DNA of 64,000 nucleotides from Paracoccus sp. SCSIO 75233 (GCF_027912675.1 NZ_CP115760.1:1-64000), one strand, 5' to 3'. Shown: positions 8,315 through 17,264, counted from the first letter of the stretch. A program made the numbers and translations. Notes: generated by a model from the sequence alone, not told the origin.

Positions 8315-10522
8315 ATGATCCGTACACTCCATCGCTGGCCGGGTCTTCTGGCACTCGCGCTCGTCACGATCCTGAGCCTGAGCGGCGCTGCGCTCTCGGT
8401 CTTTCCGGCAGTCGAGCGCATCACCGCGCCGCAGGTGGAGACTGGCCTGACAGTCGCCACCCTCGCGGACCGCATCCAGGTCGTCTATCCGGGCGTCGAG
8501 CAGATCCGGCGGTCGCCCTCCGGTCGGATCACCGCCTATTGGTTCGATCAGGGCGCGCCTGGTGCTGCCGTGATCGACCCGGCGACGGGCGCGGGCGTTG
8601 CCTCGGCCGACCCGAACCAAGCCCTTCGCTGGCTCACCAACTTTCATCGCTCGCTCTTCCTCGGGGATGGCGGGCGCATCGCCATGGCCGCCGGGGCCGC
8701 AGCGATGCTGGTCCTCTCGCTCTCGGGTGCTGTGCTGGTCGCGCGGCGGGCGGGGGGATGGCGGCACTGGTTCGCGCCTCTGCGCGGACCGCTCGCGGGC
8801 CGGCTGCACGTCGAGATCGCCCGGATCGCCGTCATCGGCCTCGTTCTGTCCTCCACCACCGCCCTCTGGATGACAGCTTCCACCTTCGATCTTCTGCCGG
8901 ACGGTGGCGTCCTGCCGGCTGATCCCACCGAAGTGAGCGGAGAGATTGGGTTCGCTCTCGATCAGATGGCCACGCTGCTGCAGACCCCCGTCGCCGAGCT
9001 GCGCGAACTGAGCTTTCCCTATCCCGGCGATGCGACGGACGTGTTCACACTGAAGACCGACCGGGGCACCGGCTATCTTGACCAGGGAACCGGCGCGCTC
9101 ATGGCATGGGCCGACCTGACCGGGTGGGAGCGCGTCTCGGAAACCATTTACATGCTGCACACGGGGCAGGGGGCCGCGACGCTCGGCCTTGTGCTCGGGA
9201 TGATGGCGCTCGGAGTGCCGGCGATGGGCGTGACCGGCGTCCTGATCTGGTTTGCCGGGCGGCGCGGGCGGCCGCGCATCCGCGGCAACCAGCCCGCGGG
9301 CCGTGCCGAGACGATCCTTCTTGTCGGCAGCGAGGGTGGCAGCACCTGGGGCTTCGCCGCGACCCTGCATGCCGCGCTGACGGCAGCGGGGCAGGGCGTC
9401 CATGTTGGCCCGATGTCGGGCTTCGCGCCAGAGCGCTACGCCCGAGCCGAGCGCATCATCGTGCTCGCCGCGACCTATGGCGACGGGGCTGCGCCGGCCT
9501 CGGCGAAGGGCTTCCTCGACCGGTTGAACGCCCTCGACGGAGCGCCGGATATTCCCATGGCTGTGCTTGGTTTCGGAGATCGGAGTTTTCCGGCCTATTG
9601 CGCCTTTGCCAAGGACGTTGCGGCAGCAGCGCAAGCGAAGGACTGGCCGGAGCTTCTGCCGCTTGACGCAATCGACCGCCAGTCCCCGCAGGATTTCGCG
9701 CGCTGGGGCCGCGCTCTTGGCGAGGCGCTTAGCATCTCTCTCGAGCTTTCTCACCAGCCCGTCTCGCCGCGCACCGAAACATTGACCCTCGTCTCGCGGC
9801 GCAACTACAGGGCCGAGATGCAGGCGGGGGCCGCGATCCTGCGCTTCGCCCTGCCGCGCGCGACGCTGTGGCAGCGGCTGACCGGGGCGGGTTTCGCACG
9901 GTTTCAGGCGGGCGACCTGATCGGTGTCCTGCCGCAGGGCAGCGCCGTGCCACGTCTCTACTCGCTGGCCTCGGGTCGCCGCGACGGCTTCGTGGAGATC
10001 GTTGTGCGCAAGCATCCGGGCGGGCTGGCCTCGGGCCAGCTGACCGCCTTGGAGCCGGGCGCTAGGGTCACGGCCTTCCTGCGCCGCAATCCCGGCTTTC
10101 ACGCCGACCGCGGTCGCACCCCGCTGATCCTGATCGGGGCGGGCACCGGCATCGTGCCGCTGGCGGGCTTCATCCGCGGCAATGCGCGGCACAGGCCCGT
10201 GCACCTGTTTTTCGGGATGCGGCATGCGGACAGCGATTTCTTCTATGGCGAAGAGATGCCCGGCTGGCAGGCTGAGGGGCGGTTGACCCGGCTTGTCACC
10301 GCCGTCTCGCGCGGCGCGCGGCGCAGTTATGTGCAGGACGCCTTGCGCGCCGACGCGGCGCAGGTGGCCCGGCTTATCTGCGACGGGGCGCGTGTGATGG
10401 TCTGCGGCGGGCGCGACATGGCCACGGGCGTGAGCGATGCGTTGGCCGAGATCCTCGCACCTGCCGGGCTTACGCCCGCAGTCCTAAAGGCAGAGGGGCG
10501 GTATGTCGAAGATGTCTACTGA
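8315..10522 (+). CDS. PepSY-TM / flavodoxin / FAD-NAD(P)H reductase fusion
   Basis: This 735-residue membrane reductase starts at ATG 8315. PepSY-associated membrane helices (HRWPGLLALALVTILSLSGAALSVFP; further helices near 130-150, 165-190 and 290-315) are followed by a flavodoxin-like domain (ILLVGSEGGSTWGFAATL..., AATYGDGAAP, VLGFGDRSFPAYCAFA). The C-terminal half is a cytochrome-P450-reductase-type module with an FAD site (PRLYSLASG), an NADP-binding segment (LIGAGTGIVPLAGFIRG) and the C-terminal CGGRDMATGVSDAL, ending in YVEDVY. It should move electrons from NADPH through FAD and FMN across the membrane to the DUF2271/PepSY proteins. It overlaps apbE by 20 bases. Confidence 0.9.
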   Translation: MIRTLHRWPGLLALALVTILSLSGAALSVFPAVERITAPQVETGLTVATLADRIQVVYPGVEQIRRSPSGRITAYWFDQGAPGAAVIDPATGAGVASADPNQALRWLTNFHRSLFLGDGGRIAMAAGAAAMLVLSLSGAVLVARRAGGWRHWFAPLRGPLAGRLHVEIARIAVIGLVLSSTTALWMTASTFDLLPDGGVLPADPTEVSGEIGFALDQMATLLQTPVAELRELSFPYPGDATDVFTLKTDRGTGYLDQGTGALMAWADLTGWERVSETIYMLHTGQGAATLGLVLGMMALGVPAMGVTGVLIWFAGRRGRPRIRGNQPAGRAETILLVGSEGGSTWGFAATLHAALTAAGQGVHVGPMSGFAPERYARAERIIVLAATYGDGAAPASAKGFLDRLNALDGAPDIPMAVLGFGDRSFPAYCAFAKDVAAAAQAKDWPELLPLDAIDRQSPQDFARWGRALGEALSISLELSHQPVSPRTETLTLVSRRNYRAEMQAGAAILRFALPRATLWQRLTGAGFARFQAGDLIGVLPQGSAVPRLYSLASGRRDGFVEIVVRKHPGGLASGQLTALEPGARVTAFLRRNPGFHADRGRTPLILIGAGTGIVPLAGFIRGNARHRPVHLFFGMRHADSDFFYGEEMPGWQAEGRLTRLVTAVSRGARRSYVQDALRADAAQVARLICDGARVMVCGGRDMATGVSDALAEILAPAGLTPAVLKAEGRYVEDVY

Positions 10523-11483
10523 GCGCGCGCGCATCGCCCTGAACGGCCCCACCATGGGCACGCGCTGGTCGGCGCTGTTCTTCGCGGATCGGGGCCGCGA
10601 CACGGATGCAATCCGTGCCGCCCTTCAGGCGGCTGTCGACGAGGTGGACAAGCAGATGTCGACGTGGAACGCGGAGAGCGCGCTCATGCGGATCAATGCG
10701 GCGCCGGTGGACGATTGGGTGGTGGTGCCGGAGCAACTGCGGGCGGTCCTGCGCCTCGGGCTCGAGATCGGGCGCGCCTCGGGCGGGGCCTTCGATATCG
10801 GCATGGGCGATGCGGTGACGGCCTGGGGTTTCGGGCCCGGGGCCGCCGCGCCCGAGGGTATCCGCGCCGTGATGGACGCCCCCCGCCGCCCGGCGCAGGA
10901 GGTGCTGGAGATCGAGGGGATGCAGTTGCGCAAGACCGCGCCCATGGCGCTGGATTTGAACGGCATCGCCAAGGGCTATGGCGTCGACCGGCTCGCCGAG
11001 ACCTTGCGCGATCATGGGATTGCCGACGCCCTTGTCGGCATCGACGGTGAGATGCGTGCCATGGGCCTGCGCCCCGATGGCGAGGCATGGATCATCGCGG
11101 TAGAAGCGCCGGACCCTGATCGCCGGACGCCGCATTCGGTTCTGGCGCTGCAGGACGCCGCCGTGGCGACCTCCGGTGACTACCGCCATTGGGTCGAGGT
11201 TCAGGGGCGCCGCCTGTCGCATACCATGGATCCGAGACGTGGCGCGCCGCTGATCGCCTCGCCGGCCTCCGTCACCGTGGTGGCCCGCACCTGTGCCGAG
11301 GCCGATGCTTGGGCGACGGCGCTCATGGTGCTCGGTGCGGAGAGGGGTGCGGACCTCGCGAGACAACGTGGACTCGACGCCCTGTTTCTTCTGTGCGATG
11401 ATGAAGGCAATGCAATGGGCGTGGGAGTCGGGCGTCTTTTTTCCGAAGAACCAGCGGCAATCGCCTCAGCCGGGGGAAGATGA
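10503..11483 (+). CDS. apbE: FAD:protein FMN transferase
   Basis: This 326-residue protein covers the ApbE family from GPTMGTRWS near the N-terminus through GRASGGAFDIGMGDAV, LDLNGIAKGYGVDRLAE, LVGIDGEMRAMG, ATSGDYRHW and LSHTMDPRRGAPL to SVTVVARTCAEADAWATALMVLG. It transfers FMN from FAD to Ser/Thr of periplasmic proteins. No clear signal peptide is visible, so it may act in the cytoplasm, or the true start or export route may differ. The DUF2271 protein with its TGAS motif is the obvious local substrate. It overlaps the P-type ATPase gene by 4 bases at its 3' end. Confidence 0.92.
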   Translation: MSKMSTERARIALNGPTMGTRWSALFFADRGRDTDAIRAALQAAVDEVDKQMSTWNAESALMRINAAPVDDWVVVPEQLRAVLRLGLEIGRASGGAFDIGMGDAVTAWGFGPGAAAPEGIRAVMDAPRRPAQEVLEIEGMQLRKTAPMALDLNGIAKGYGVDRLAETLRDHGIADALVGIDGEMRAMGLRPDGEAWIIAVEAPDPDRRTPHSVLALQDAAVATSGDYRHWVEVQGRRLSHTMDPRRGAPLIASPASVTVVARTCAEADAWATALMVLGAERGADLARQRGLDALFLLCDDEGNAMGVGVGRLFSEEPAAIASAGGR

Positions 11484-13396
11484 GCCGCATGGAACAGACC
11501 CGTACCGATCGCTTCAAGACCGCACTCCTGCTGATGGCCGCAACCGGGCTGATCGTGGGACTCGCATTCTACCTTGCGGGCCAACCACAGGTTGCGAACC
11601 TGATCTGGATTGCAGGAGTTGTTCCCGCGCTGGCAGCGCTTGTGGTCGAAATCGTCCGCAGCATTGGGCGCGGCGAGGTGGGCCTCGATATCGTTGCCGC
11701 GCTGTCGATGTCGGCGGCGCTTGTCTTCGGCGAGACCTTGGCTGCGGCTGTCGTCGCAGTCATGTATTCTGGAGGCACTTTCCTCGAAGCCTTCGCTGAG
11801 GGCCGTGCACGTCGTTCGATGAAGGATCTTCTATCTCGCGTACCCCGGACCGCGACGCGGCACCGGAACGGCGGTCTTGAGGATGTGCCTCTCGAGGAGA
11901 TCGCACCGGGCGATCGCCTGCTGATCCGGCAGGGCGATGTCGTTCCCGTGGACGGTTCGGTTACGTCCGACACCGCCTTCCTCGACACCGCGGCGCTGAC
12001 CGGCGAATCCCTCCCAGTCCGGCTGGCGCGCGGGGCCGACGCCATGAGCGGATCGACCAACGCGGGCGAGGCCTTCGACCTGACGGCGACGCGCGAGGCC
12101 AAGGACAGCACCTATGCCGGGATCGTTCGCCTGGTCGAGGAAGCGCAGGCGTCCAAAGCGCCGATGTCCCGGCTGGCCGACCGCTGGTCGCTGGGCTTTC
12201 TGGTCGTCACCGTCAGTATCGCCTTCGCGGCCTGGTGGTTCACAGGCGATCCGATCCGCGCGGTCGCCGTGCTGGTGGTCGCCACGCCCTGTCCGCTGAT
12301 CCTTGCCGTGCCGGTTGCGCTGGTCGCGGGTCTCTCGCGTGCGGCGCATTTTGGCGTTTTGATCAAGGGCGCAGGGCCGCTCGAGACAATGGCGCGCATC
12401 CGTACGCTGATCCTCGACAAGACGGGGACGCTGACAGATGGCCGTCCGCAGATCATCTCGATCGACAGCCACGATGGCATGAACGAGGACGACATCCTGC
12501 GCCTCGCGGCCGCGCTCGATCAGGCCTCCAAGCACCCTGTCGCGCAAGCGATCGTCACCGCCGCCAAGGCACAGGGCTTCACACTGCCCGTTCCGACAGA
12601 AGTGGCTGAGATCCCGGGCGAAGGGGTCTTGGGTCGTGTGGAGGACCGCGAGGTGATCGTCGGGGGCGACGGCTTCGTGGCGTCCCGGGTCGGGCGGATG
12701 GTGGGCGATCACCCCGCCAAGGGCGCCGGATCGGTCCTTGTCGCAGTGGCAGTTGACGGTCACATGGCCGGGCACCTCGTCATGTCCGACCCGCTGCGCG
12801 AGGGAGCGGGTGCCATGCTGGACGGTCTGCGCCGCCAAGGGATCTCGCGTATCCTGCTGGCCACCGGCGACCGCGCGGACGTGGCCGAGCGTGTGACGGA
12901 AGGGCTGGGCCTCGACGGGCTGCGGGCCGGTCTGACGCCGGATCAAAAGGTGTTGCTGGTGCTCTCTGAGCGTAAACACGGGCCGGTGATGATGGTGGGT
13001 GATGGTGTCAACGACGCGCCCGCCCTGGCCGCAGCCGATGTAGGCGTGGCAATGGGGGCACGGGGCGCCGCGGCCTCGGCCGAGGCCGCCGACGTGGTGC
13101 TGCTCGTCGACCGGATCGACCGGCTGGGGCCCGGCATCGAGATCGCGCGGGCTTCACGCCGGATCGCGGTCGAAAGCGTTGTCGCCGGGATCGGCCTGTC
13201 TGTCATGGGCATGATCGCGGCCGCTTTCGGCTACCTCACGCCGGTTCAGGGCGCGCTCCTGCAAGAAGTGATCGACGTTGCCGTGATCCTGAACGCCCTG
13301 CGCGCGCTGCGCATCGCGCCACAGGAGCCAGCTACGGGCAAACCCCAGGCGATCATTTCAGAGCAAGCTGACATCGTTCAAGGAGCCACGCCATGA
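11480..13396 (+). CDS. heavy-metal P1B-type ATPase lacking an N-terminal HMA domain
   Basis: This 638-residue pump has the actuator loop TGES (174-177), the membrane metal-site motif TPCPL (269-273), phosphorylated DKTGTLT (Asp313) and hinge GDGVNDAPALAAADVGVAMG. It starts with membrane helices directly, without the CxxC metal-binding domain common in Cu and Cd exporters. The transmembrane motif is TPC instead of CPC or SPC, so metal specificity cannot be read off; a divalent metal such as Mn, Fe or Zn is possible. It is translationally coupled to apbE upstream and to the VIT-like transporter downstream (4-base overlaps), placing it in the same transcript as the redox module. Confidence 0.9.
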   Translation: MSRMEQTRTDRFKTALLLMAATGLIVGLAFYLAGQPQVANLIWIAGVVPALAALVVEIVRSIGRGEVGLDIVAALSMSAALVFGETLAAAVVAVMYSGGTFLEAFAEGRARRSMKDLLSRVPRTATRHRNGGLEDVPLEEIAPGDRLLIRQGDVVPVDGSVTSDTAFLDTAALTGESLPVRLARGADAMSGSTNAGEAFDLTATREAKDSTYAGIVRLVEEAQASKAPMSRLADRWSLGFLVVTVSIAFAAWWFTGDPIRAVAVLVVATPCPLILAVPVALVAGLSRAAHFGVLIKGAGPLETMARIRTLILDKTGTLTDGRPQIISIDSHDGMNEDDILRLAAALDQASKHPVAQAIVTAAKAQGFTLPVPTEVAEIPGEGVLGRVEDREVIVGGDGFVASRVGRMVGDHPAKGAGSVLVAVAVDGHMAGHLVMSDPLREGAGAMLDGLRRQGISRILLATGDRADVAERVTEGLGLDGLRAGLTPDQKVLLVLSERKHGPVMMVGDGVNDAPALAAADVGVAMGARGAAASAEAADVVLLVDRIDRLGPGIEIARASRRIAVESVVAGIGLSVMGMIAAAFGYLTPVQGALLQEVIDVAVILNALRALRIAPQEPATGKPQAIISEQADIVQGATP

Positions 13397-14094
13397 GCCG
13401 TCTATCACATTCTGAAATCCATATGGTGCATCGCATCGGCTGGCTGCGGGCCGCCGTTCTCGGCGCCAACGATGGTCTTGTCTCGACCGCGAGCCTCGTC
13501 GTCGGCGTCGCCGCAGCCGGGTCCGGCAAGCCCGAGGTCATGATCGCCGGGCTGGCCGGGCTTATGGCTGGCGCGATGTCGATGGCGGCGGGGGAGTATG
13601 TCTCGGTCAGCTCGCAAACTGACGCCGAACAGGCGGACCTCGCCCGAGAGAGCCGTGAACTCGAGGAAACGCCCGAGGCCGAGCTCGAGGAACTAACCCG
13701 GATTTATGTTGAAAGGGGGCTGGACCGCGACCTGGCGGAAAAGGTTGCCGTGCAACTGACTGAACGTGACGCGCTCGGATCGCATGCGCGCGACGAGCTC
13801 GGCATTTCGGAAACCGTTACCGCCCGCCCTGTCCAGGCGGCTCTGGTGTCCGCACTGACCTTCGCCGTTGGGGCGGTGCTGCCCCTGATCGTCGTGCTGC
13901 TGGTCTCGGAGGCGCAGATCGCTCCCCTGGTGGCGGGATCGACGATCCTTGGCCTTGCGGTTCTTGGCGGATTGGGCGCTTCGGCCGGCGGCGCAGGCGT
14001 CGTCCGTGGGGCCACGCGGGTCACGCTATGGGGAGCGCTTGCAATGGCGGCGACAGCCGGGGTCGGTGCGCTGTTCGGGGTCGCCGTAGGCTAG
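13393..14094 (+). CDS. VIT1/CCC1-family Fe/Mn transporter
   Basis: This 233-residue protein has the family layout: HRIGWLRAAVLGANDGLVSTASLVVGVAAA at the N-terminus, LAGLMAGAMSMAAGEYVSVSSQ, a charged Glu-rich cytoplasmic segment (residues 75-135, metal-binding in relatives) and three C-terminal helices ending GVGALFGVAVG. Relatives move Fe2+ or Mn2+ out of the cytosol. Its start overlaps the ATPase stop by four bases. Together they suggest that the redox cluster is linked to iron or manganese handling. Confidence 0.9.
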   Translation: MSRLSHSEIHMVHRIGWLRAAVLGANDGLVSTASLVVGVAAAGSGKPEVMIAGLAGLMAGAMSMAAGEYVSVSSQTDAEQADLARESRELEETPEAELEELTRIYVERGLDRDLAEKVAVQLTERDALGSHARDELGISETVTARPVQAALVSALTFAVGAVLPLIVVLLVSEAQIAPLVAGSTILGLAVLGGLGASAGGAGVVRGATRVTLWGALAMAATAGVGALFGVAVG

Positions 14095-14100
14095 GAGTTA

Positions 14101-14391
14101 ATGGGGTGTACCCGAACCCCGCTCCGGCTGCTTGTTGCGGCAACGCTCGTCAACATCGTGCTGATCATCGAGGTGCCACAGATCGAGTCGCAGCGCGTGG
14201 GGTCATAAACCCATGTCCGCAAATGGGTCATGCTGGACGAGATCAACACCGATGTTCTGGAGCGGTCCTTTGTCTGGGAGGACCGCACGCCCATCGGCAC
14301 GTTCAGTTCCGTCTTCACATCCAAAATCCAGTCCAGCCTGATCGCGCTTGCCAAGTCGGGCGGGGCATCCGTTGTCGATCGGCCGAAGTAA
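14101..14391 (+). pseudogene. unrecognised short gene broken by an in-frame TAA
   Basis: From ATG 14101 the frame encodes a hydrophobic start (LRLLVAATLVNIVLIIEVPQIESQRVGS), then TAA at 14206-14208, then continues in the same frame as THVRKWVMLDEINTDVLERSFVWEDRTPIG... to a stop at 14391. The second half reads like real protein and could restart at ATG 14230 (53 residues). I do not recognise the family. It may be a decayed membrane protein at the end of the metal operon, or chance. Confidence 0.35.
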
Positions 14392-14419
14392 TCTCGATCA
14401 GCGCGGGGTCTACCCAGCT

Positions 14420-14713
14420 TCACTTGTTCCCATCGATCCACTTCGACATCAGCTCCTTGTCGCGGAAGCATTCGTCCGGCACGGCGCGGCGCTTGATGCG
14501 GGCGAGGCGCTCGGCAAAGGCGACCTGCTTTGATGTCGGGCGGCTGTCCTGCGTGCCCGGCTTCAGCTTGGCCTGTGCGTCGATCCAGGCGCTCAAGGAG
14601 CGCCGATCTTGCTGAACCTCACACGGCAGAAGCGTCTGGTTGCGAAGGGCCAGTGCGCGCGCATAGGCGATCTGCTTTGGCGTCGCGGGCAGGGCGTAAG
14701 TGGTGCTTTCCAT
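14420..14713 (-). CDS. small two-repeat plasmid protein, function unknown
   Basis: This 97-residue protein has GGGAG just upstream of its ATG. It consists of two copies of one unit: PTPKQIAYARALALRNQTLLPCEVQQDRRSLSAWID-like (residues 10-46) and RPTSKQVAFAERLARIKRRAVPDECFRDKELMSKWID-like (59-94). The shared pattern is TxKQxAxAxxLA...L/VPxExxxD...WID. I do not know its function; similar short units occur in DNA-metabolism proteins of plasmids. It is convergent to the transporter genes and divergent from the 15066 gene. Confidence 0.75.
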   Translation of the reverse strand: MESTTYALPATPKQIAYARALALRNQTLLPCEVQQDRRSLSAWIDAQAKLKPGTQDSRPTSKQVAFAERLARIKRRAVPDECFRDKELMSKWIDGNK

Positions 14714-15065
14714 CGGGGATCTCCCTTCTTAGCGTGGCTTTCAACATAGAACATAACAGGAACAAAATCAAGCCACCTGCGGAAATCATGGGGTTTGAGA
14801 GGAAGAGGAGGGCCGGGGGAGGTCAGGCCTGAGGATGCCCGAAAGAGGGTGTCCGGGCCTGATCCTGTTCCTCATTGGGGTCTGATGCCGGAAAGTGGAG
14901 GATCCTACGTTCTCATGAGCTTTGCATTTAACGCTCCTCGGCATCAGATCCCTAAAGAGTGAAAGTGTTCTTCGGGTTTTGTGACTGACGGATGAGGGCC
15001 TTTGGGGTCCCTCAGATGGGTCCGGGCCGGATTCCGGTCTGCTGTTCCTGATGAAGGGCATTCCC
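14714..15065. other. 350-base intergenic region with a long-range inverted repeat
   Basis: No gene is supported. TCTGATGCCG (14881-14890) is repeated perfectly inverted as CGGCATCAGA (14939-14948) around a 48-base loop. A second stem pairs TGAGGG near 14992 with CCCTCA near 15011. The region separates divergent genes and probably carries promoters or a structured leader for the gene at 15066. Confidence 0.4.
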
Positions 15066-15536
15066 ATGCAAACAGGTGTCTTGCGCGTGTTGCGCGCGAC
15101 CGCTGCCTCGTGGTGGCGACACAAGGAACTACGCCGATCCGGCCAGACGGGGCAGGCACAGCGGCTCGAGCGCGAGACCGTCCTGCGTGATCTCGGCTAT
15201 CTGAAGCAGGCGGCGATATTGCCAAACGCGCATGTGATCTGCGGAGAGGGTGGGACTTTCCTCCATCTCGGTTGGACCACCGTGTCGACCTTCGCGCCGA
15301 TCGAGCGCTTTCCCTTGGCCGCTCTTGCGGTCGCACGTGGCACGCCGTTCATCGATATCCGACCCGTCACCGATGTCATCACCTTCGCGAACCTGCCGCG
15401 GGTGGCGCGGGACGGATCGGTCGACCCTGACTCTTCGGGTCCCGGTAAGTCCGTGTCGCTGACCACCTACATCGACATGGCCGAACAGCTCGGCGCGAGC
15501 ATCACCAACGATCCGCGGCTCTGTCGGTCAACCTAG
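15066..15536 (+). CDS. conserved-looking plasmid protein, function unknown
   Basis: The protein has 156 residues from ATG 15066, which has GAAGGG about 8 bases upstream; ATG 15051 is possible but lacks a ribosome-binding site. Features are a basic N-terminus (VLRATAASWWRHKELRRSGQ), then GETVLRDL-like helices and hydrophobic stretches (NAHVICGEGGTFLHLGWTTVSTFAPIE; LAALAVARGTPFIDIRPVTDVITF). No domain is recognised. It precedes the antirestriction gene by 40 bases on the same strand, suggesting one transcript expressed on plasmid establishment. Confidence 0.6.
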   Translation: MQTGVLRVLRATAASWWRHKELRRSGQTGQAQRLERETVLRDLGYLKQAAILPNAHVICGEGGTFLHLGWTTVSTFAPIERFPLAALAVARGTPFIDIRPVTDVITFANLPRVARDGSVDPDSSGPGKSVSLTTYIDMAEQLGASITNDPRLCRST

Positions 15537-15576
15537 TCACCACTCCCTCTCACCAAAACTCGAAAGGACGCCAGCC

Positions 15577-16515
15577 ATGGCCCGATCCCGCACGCCCAAA
15601 TTCGATGCCTCCGAGGTCATCACAAACGAAATCATCCGCATCATCGAGCGCGGCGTCCTGCCGTGGCGCGAGCCATGGACCGCAGGTGGCAGGTCTCGTC
15701 CCCTGCGCGTGGGCGGAGAACCCTACCAAGGGGTGAACAACTTCCTGCTGACCATGCGGACTGTGATGGCGGGCCACAGCTCTCCCTTCTGGATGACGTT
15801 GCCGCAAGCCAATGCGTTGGATGCAAAGGTCCGTAAGGGCGAGAAGTCCTCTGTCGTTGTTTACTACGGTCAAAGCCGGAAAGACGCCGGCGATGAGCAT
15901 GATCATAGCGACGGGGATGATCACTCCGAGGAAGCCCGTATCTTCCGCTTCCAGAAATCCTATCGCGTGTTCAATGCCTGCCAGATCGATGGCCTGCCCG
16001 ACAGTTTCTACCCTGACCCGGAGCCCGTACCCGAGCATCCGCCGTCCGAGCCCATCCCGCACATGCAGGCGTTTTTCGATGCCATCGACATCACAACCGT
16101 CTTCACGGGCACGGAGGCGTACTATTTGCCCCCCGTGGACAAGGTTTACATGCCATCCATCACGCGGTTCCAGGACCCGCGCAATTTCTACGGGGTCTGG
16201 GCCCATGAGCTGGCCCATGCCACGAAAGCTCCCCATCGACTGAACCGCGATTTCGGGTTCTCGAAGTTTGGCAACACGTCCTATGCGCGCGAGGAGATCG
16301 TCGCGGAATTGACCTCGGTGTTCCTGGGTCAGACGCTCGGCTTCACGGCGCATACGCTCGAGATGAATGCCGCCTATCTCCACAACTGGTTGCGCGTCCT
16401 GCGCTCGGACAAGGGTGCGATCTTCAAGCACGCCGCGGACGCGCAGCGCGCTTGCGACTACTTGATCGCCAGATCGGAGGCGGGCAGGGCAGGGCGCAGC
16501 GCCAAGGCGGCCTGA
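15577..16515 (+). CDS. ardC: ArdC-like antirestriction zincin
   Basis: This 312-residue protein has the N-terminal ssDNA-binding ArdC domain (EVITNEIIRIIERGVLPWREPWT, GVNNFLLTM, VRKGEKSSVVVYYG) and a C-terminal metallopeptidase-like domain with HELAH (zinc motif) followed by EEIVAELTSVFLG, which supplies the third ligand. A His/Asp-rich insert (DEHDHSDGDDHSEE) lies between them. ArdC proteins protect incoming plasmid DNA from host restriction during conjugation. It fits the transfer genes at 47.8-52.7 kb and heads a run of small plasmid genes on the same strand. Confidence 0.9.
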   Translation: MARSRTPKFDASEVITNEIIRIIERGVLPWREPWTAGGRSRPLRVGGEPYQGVNNFLLTMRTVMAGHSSPFWMTLPQANALDAKVRKGEKSSVVVYYGQSRKDAGDEHDHSDGDDHSEEARIFRFQKSYRVFNACQIDGLPDSFYPDPEPVPEHPPSEPIPHMQAFFDAIDITTVFTGTEAYYLPPVDKVYMPSITRFQDPRNFYGVWAHELAHATKAPHRLNRDFGFSKFGNTSYAREEIVAELTSVFLGQTLGFTAHTLEMNAAYLHNWLRVLRSDKGAIFKHAADAQRACDYLIARSEAGRAGRSAKAA

Positions 16516-16538
16516 CCACACGGAGAACGGAGAGTCCC

Positions 16539-16748
16539 ATGTCACGCAAGGAACCCAAGACGCTGCGGGTGGTCTGCTTCGAAGACGGCCGCCGCAAGAT
16601 CATCACCTTCAAACGCGGTGCCTATTGGTGGAGCACGTCCGAGGGCGCGTATCCTCTCTCGGCAGCGCTCGGAACCATCAAGGAACAGGGTGGCTGGGTC
16701 GAAACCATCCCTAACCCGAATTACAGACCCAAGGGGCTGTTCGGGTAG
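16539..16748 (+). CDS. small basic protein, function unknown
   Basis: The protein has 69 residues from ATG 16539 with GGAGAACGGAGAG upstream. The sequence has a compact beta-rich look (KTLRVVCFEDGRRKIITFKRGAYWWSTSEG) and ends PNYRPKGLFG. I do not recognise it. It lies 23 bases after ardC and is probably co-transcribed. Confidence 0.6.
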   Translation: MSRKEPKTLRVVCFEDGRRKIITFKRGAYWWSTSEGAYPLSAALGTIKEQGGWVETIPNPNYRPKGLFG

Positions 16749-16835
16749 GGCACCTTCTGCTTCGGCCCTTCCGCCAAGCAGAAAAGAAAAAGCAGGCTTT
16801 GGGAAGGGTGTTTCAACTTCTCAAAGGAGAGCCCT

Positions 16836-17225
16836 ATGACCATCACTGCACAGCCCCAGACAGAATGCCCGGATCCGAGTGTGATCGCCGCGCAGAACGA
16901 CGCGTTCCGCAAGCTCGCGTGCCTTGGAGTGCCGCCCGCGCAGCCCATCCAAGGCCGGATGCATGTCACCCGCTCGCTCATGGAGGCCGGTGACGGCTTT
17001 ATGGCCGAGGCGGTGAAAGCCACCGGTGAGTTTACCACCTTTGAGCAGGACAATGATCCCGAGGGATGGCATGATTTCGGGGCGGTCGAGATCCGGGGCG
17101 AGACCGTGTTCTGGAAAATCGATCTCTATGAAGCGGATTCGGATTTCCGCTACGGGGCCGAGACCCCGGGCAATCCCGTGACCACAATGCGCGTACTGAC
17201 CGTCATGCTGGCGCGCGACTGGTAG
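16836..17225 (+). CDS. DUF3768 protein
   Basis: This 129-residue protein has the DUF3768 pattern: IAAQNDAFRKLACLG, GRMHVTRSLMEAGDGFMAEAVKATGEFTTFEQDNDPEGWHDFGAVEI and ETVFWKIDLYEADSDFRYGAETPGNPVTTMRVLTVML. AAAGGAGAG precedes the ATG. DUF3768 proteins are widespread on alphaproteobacterial plasmids and have no known function. A strong terminator follows. Confidence 0.85.
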   Translation: MTITAQPQTECPDPSVIAAQNDAFRKLACLGVPPAQPIQGRMHVTRSLMEAGDGFMAEAVKATGEFTTFEQDNDPEGWHDFGAVEIRGETVFWKIDLYEADSDFRYGAETPGNPVTTMRVLTVMLARDW

Positions 17226-17264
17226 AAGGGCAGGGGACGCCTCCCCGTGACATCTCAGACGACT

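Noticed and set aside
8291..10225. Long open frame (644 codons) on the minus strand
   Set aside because: Antisense to the flavodoxin-reductase gene; composition rich in Arg/Gly/Pro without motifs.
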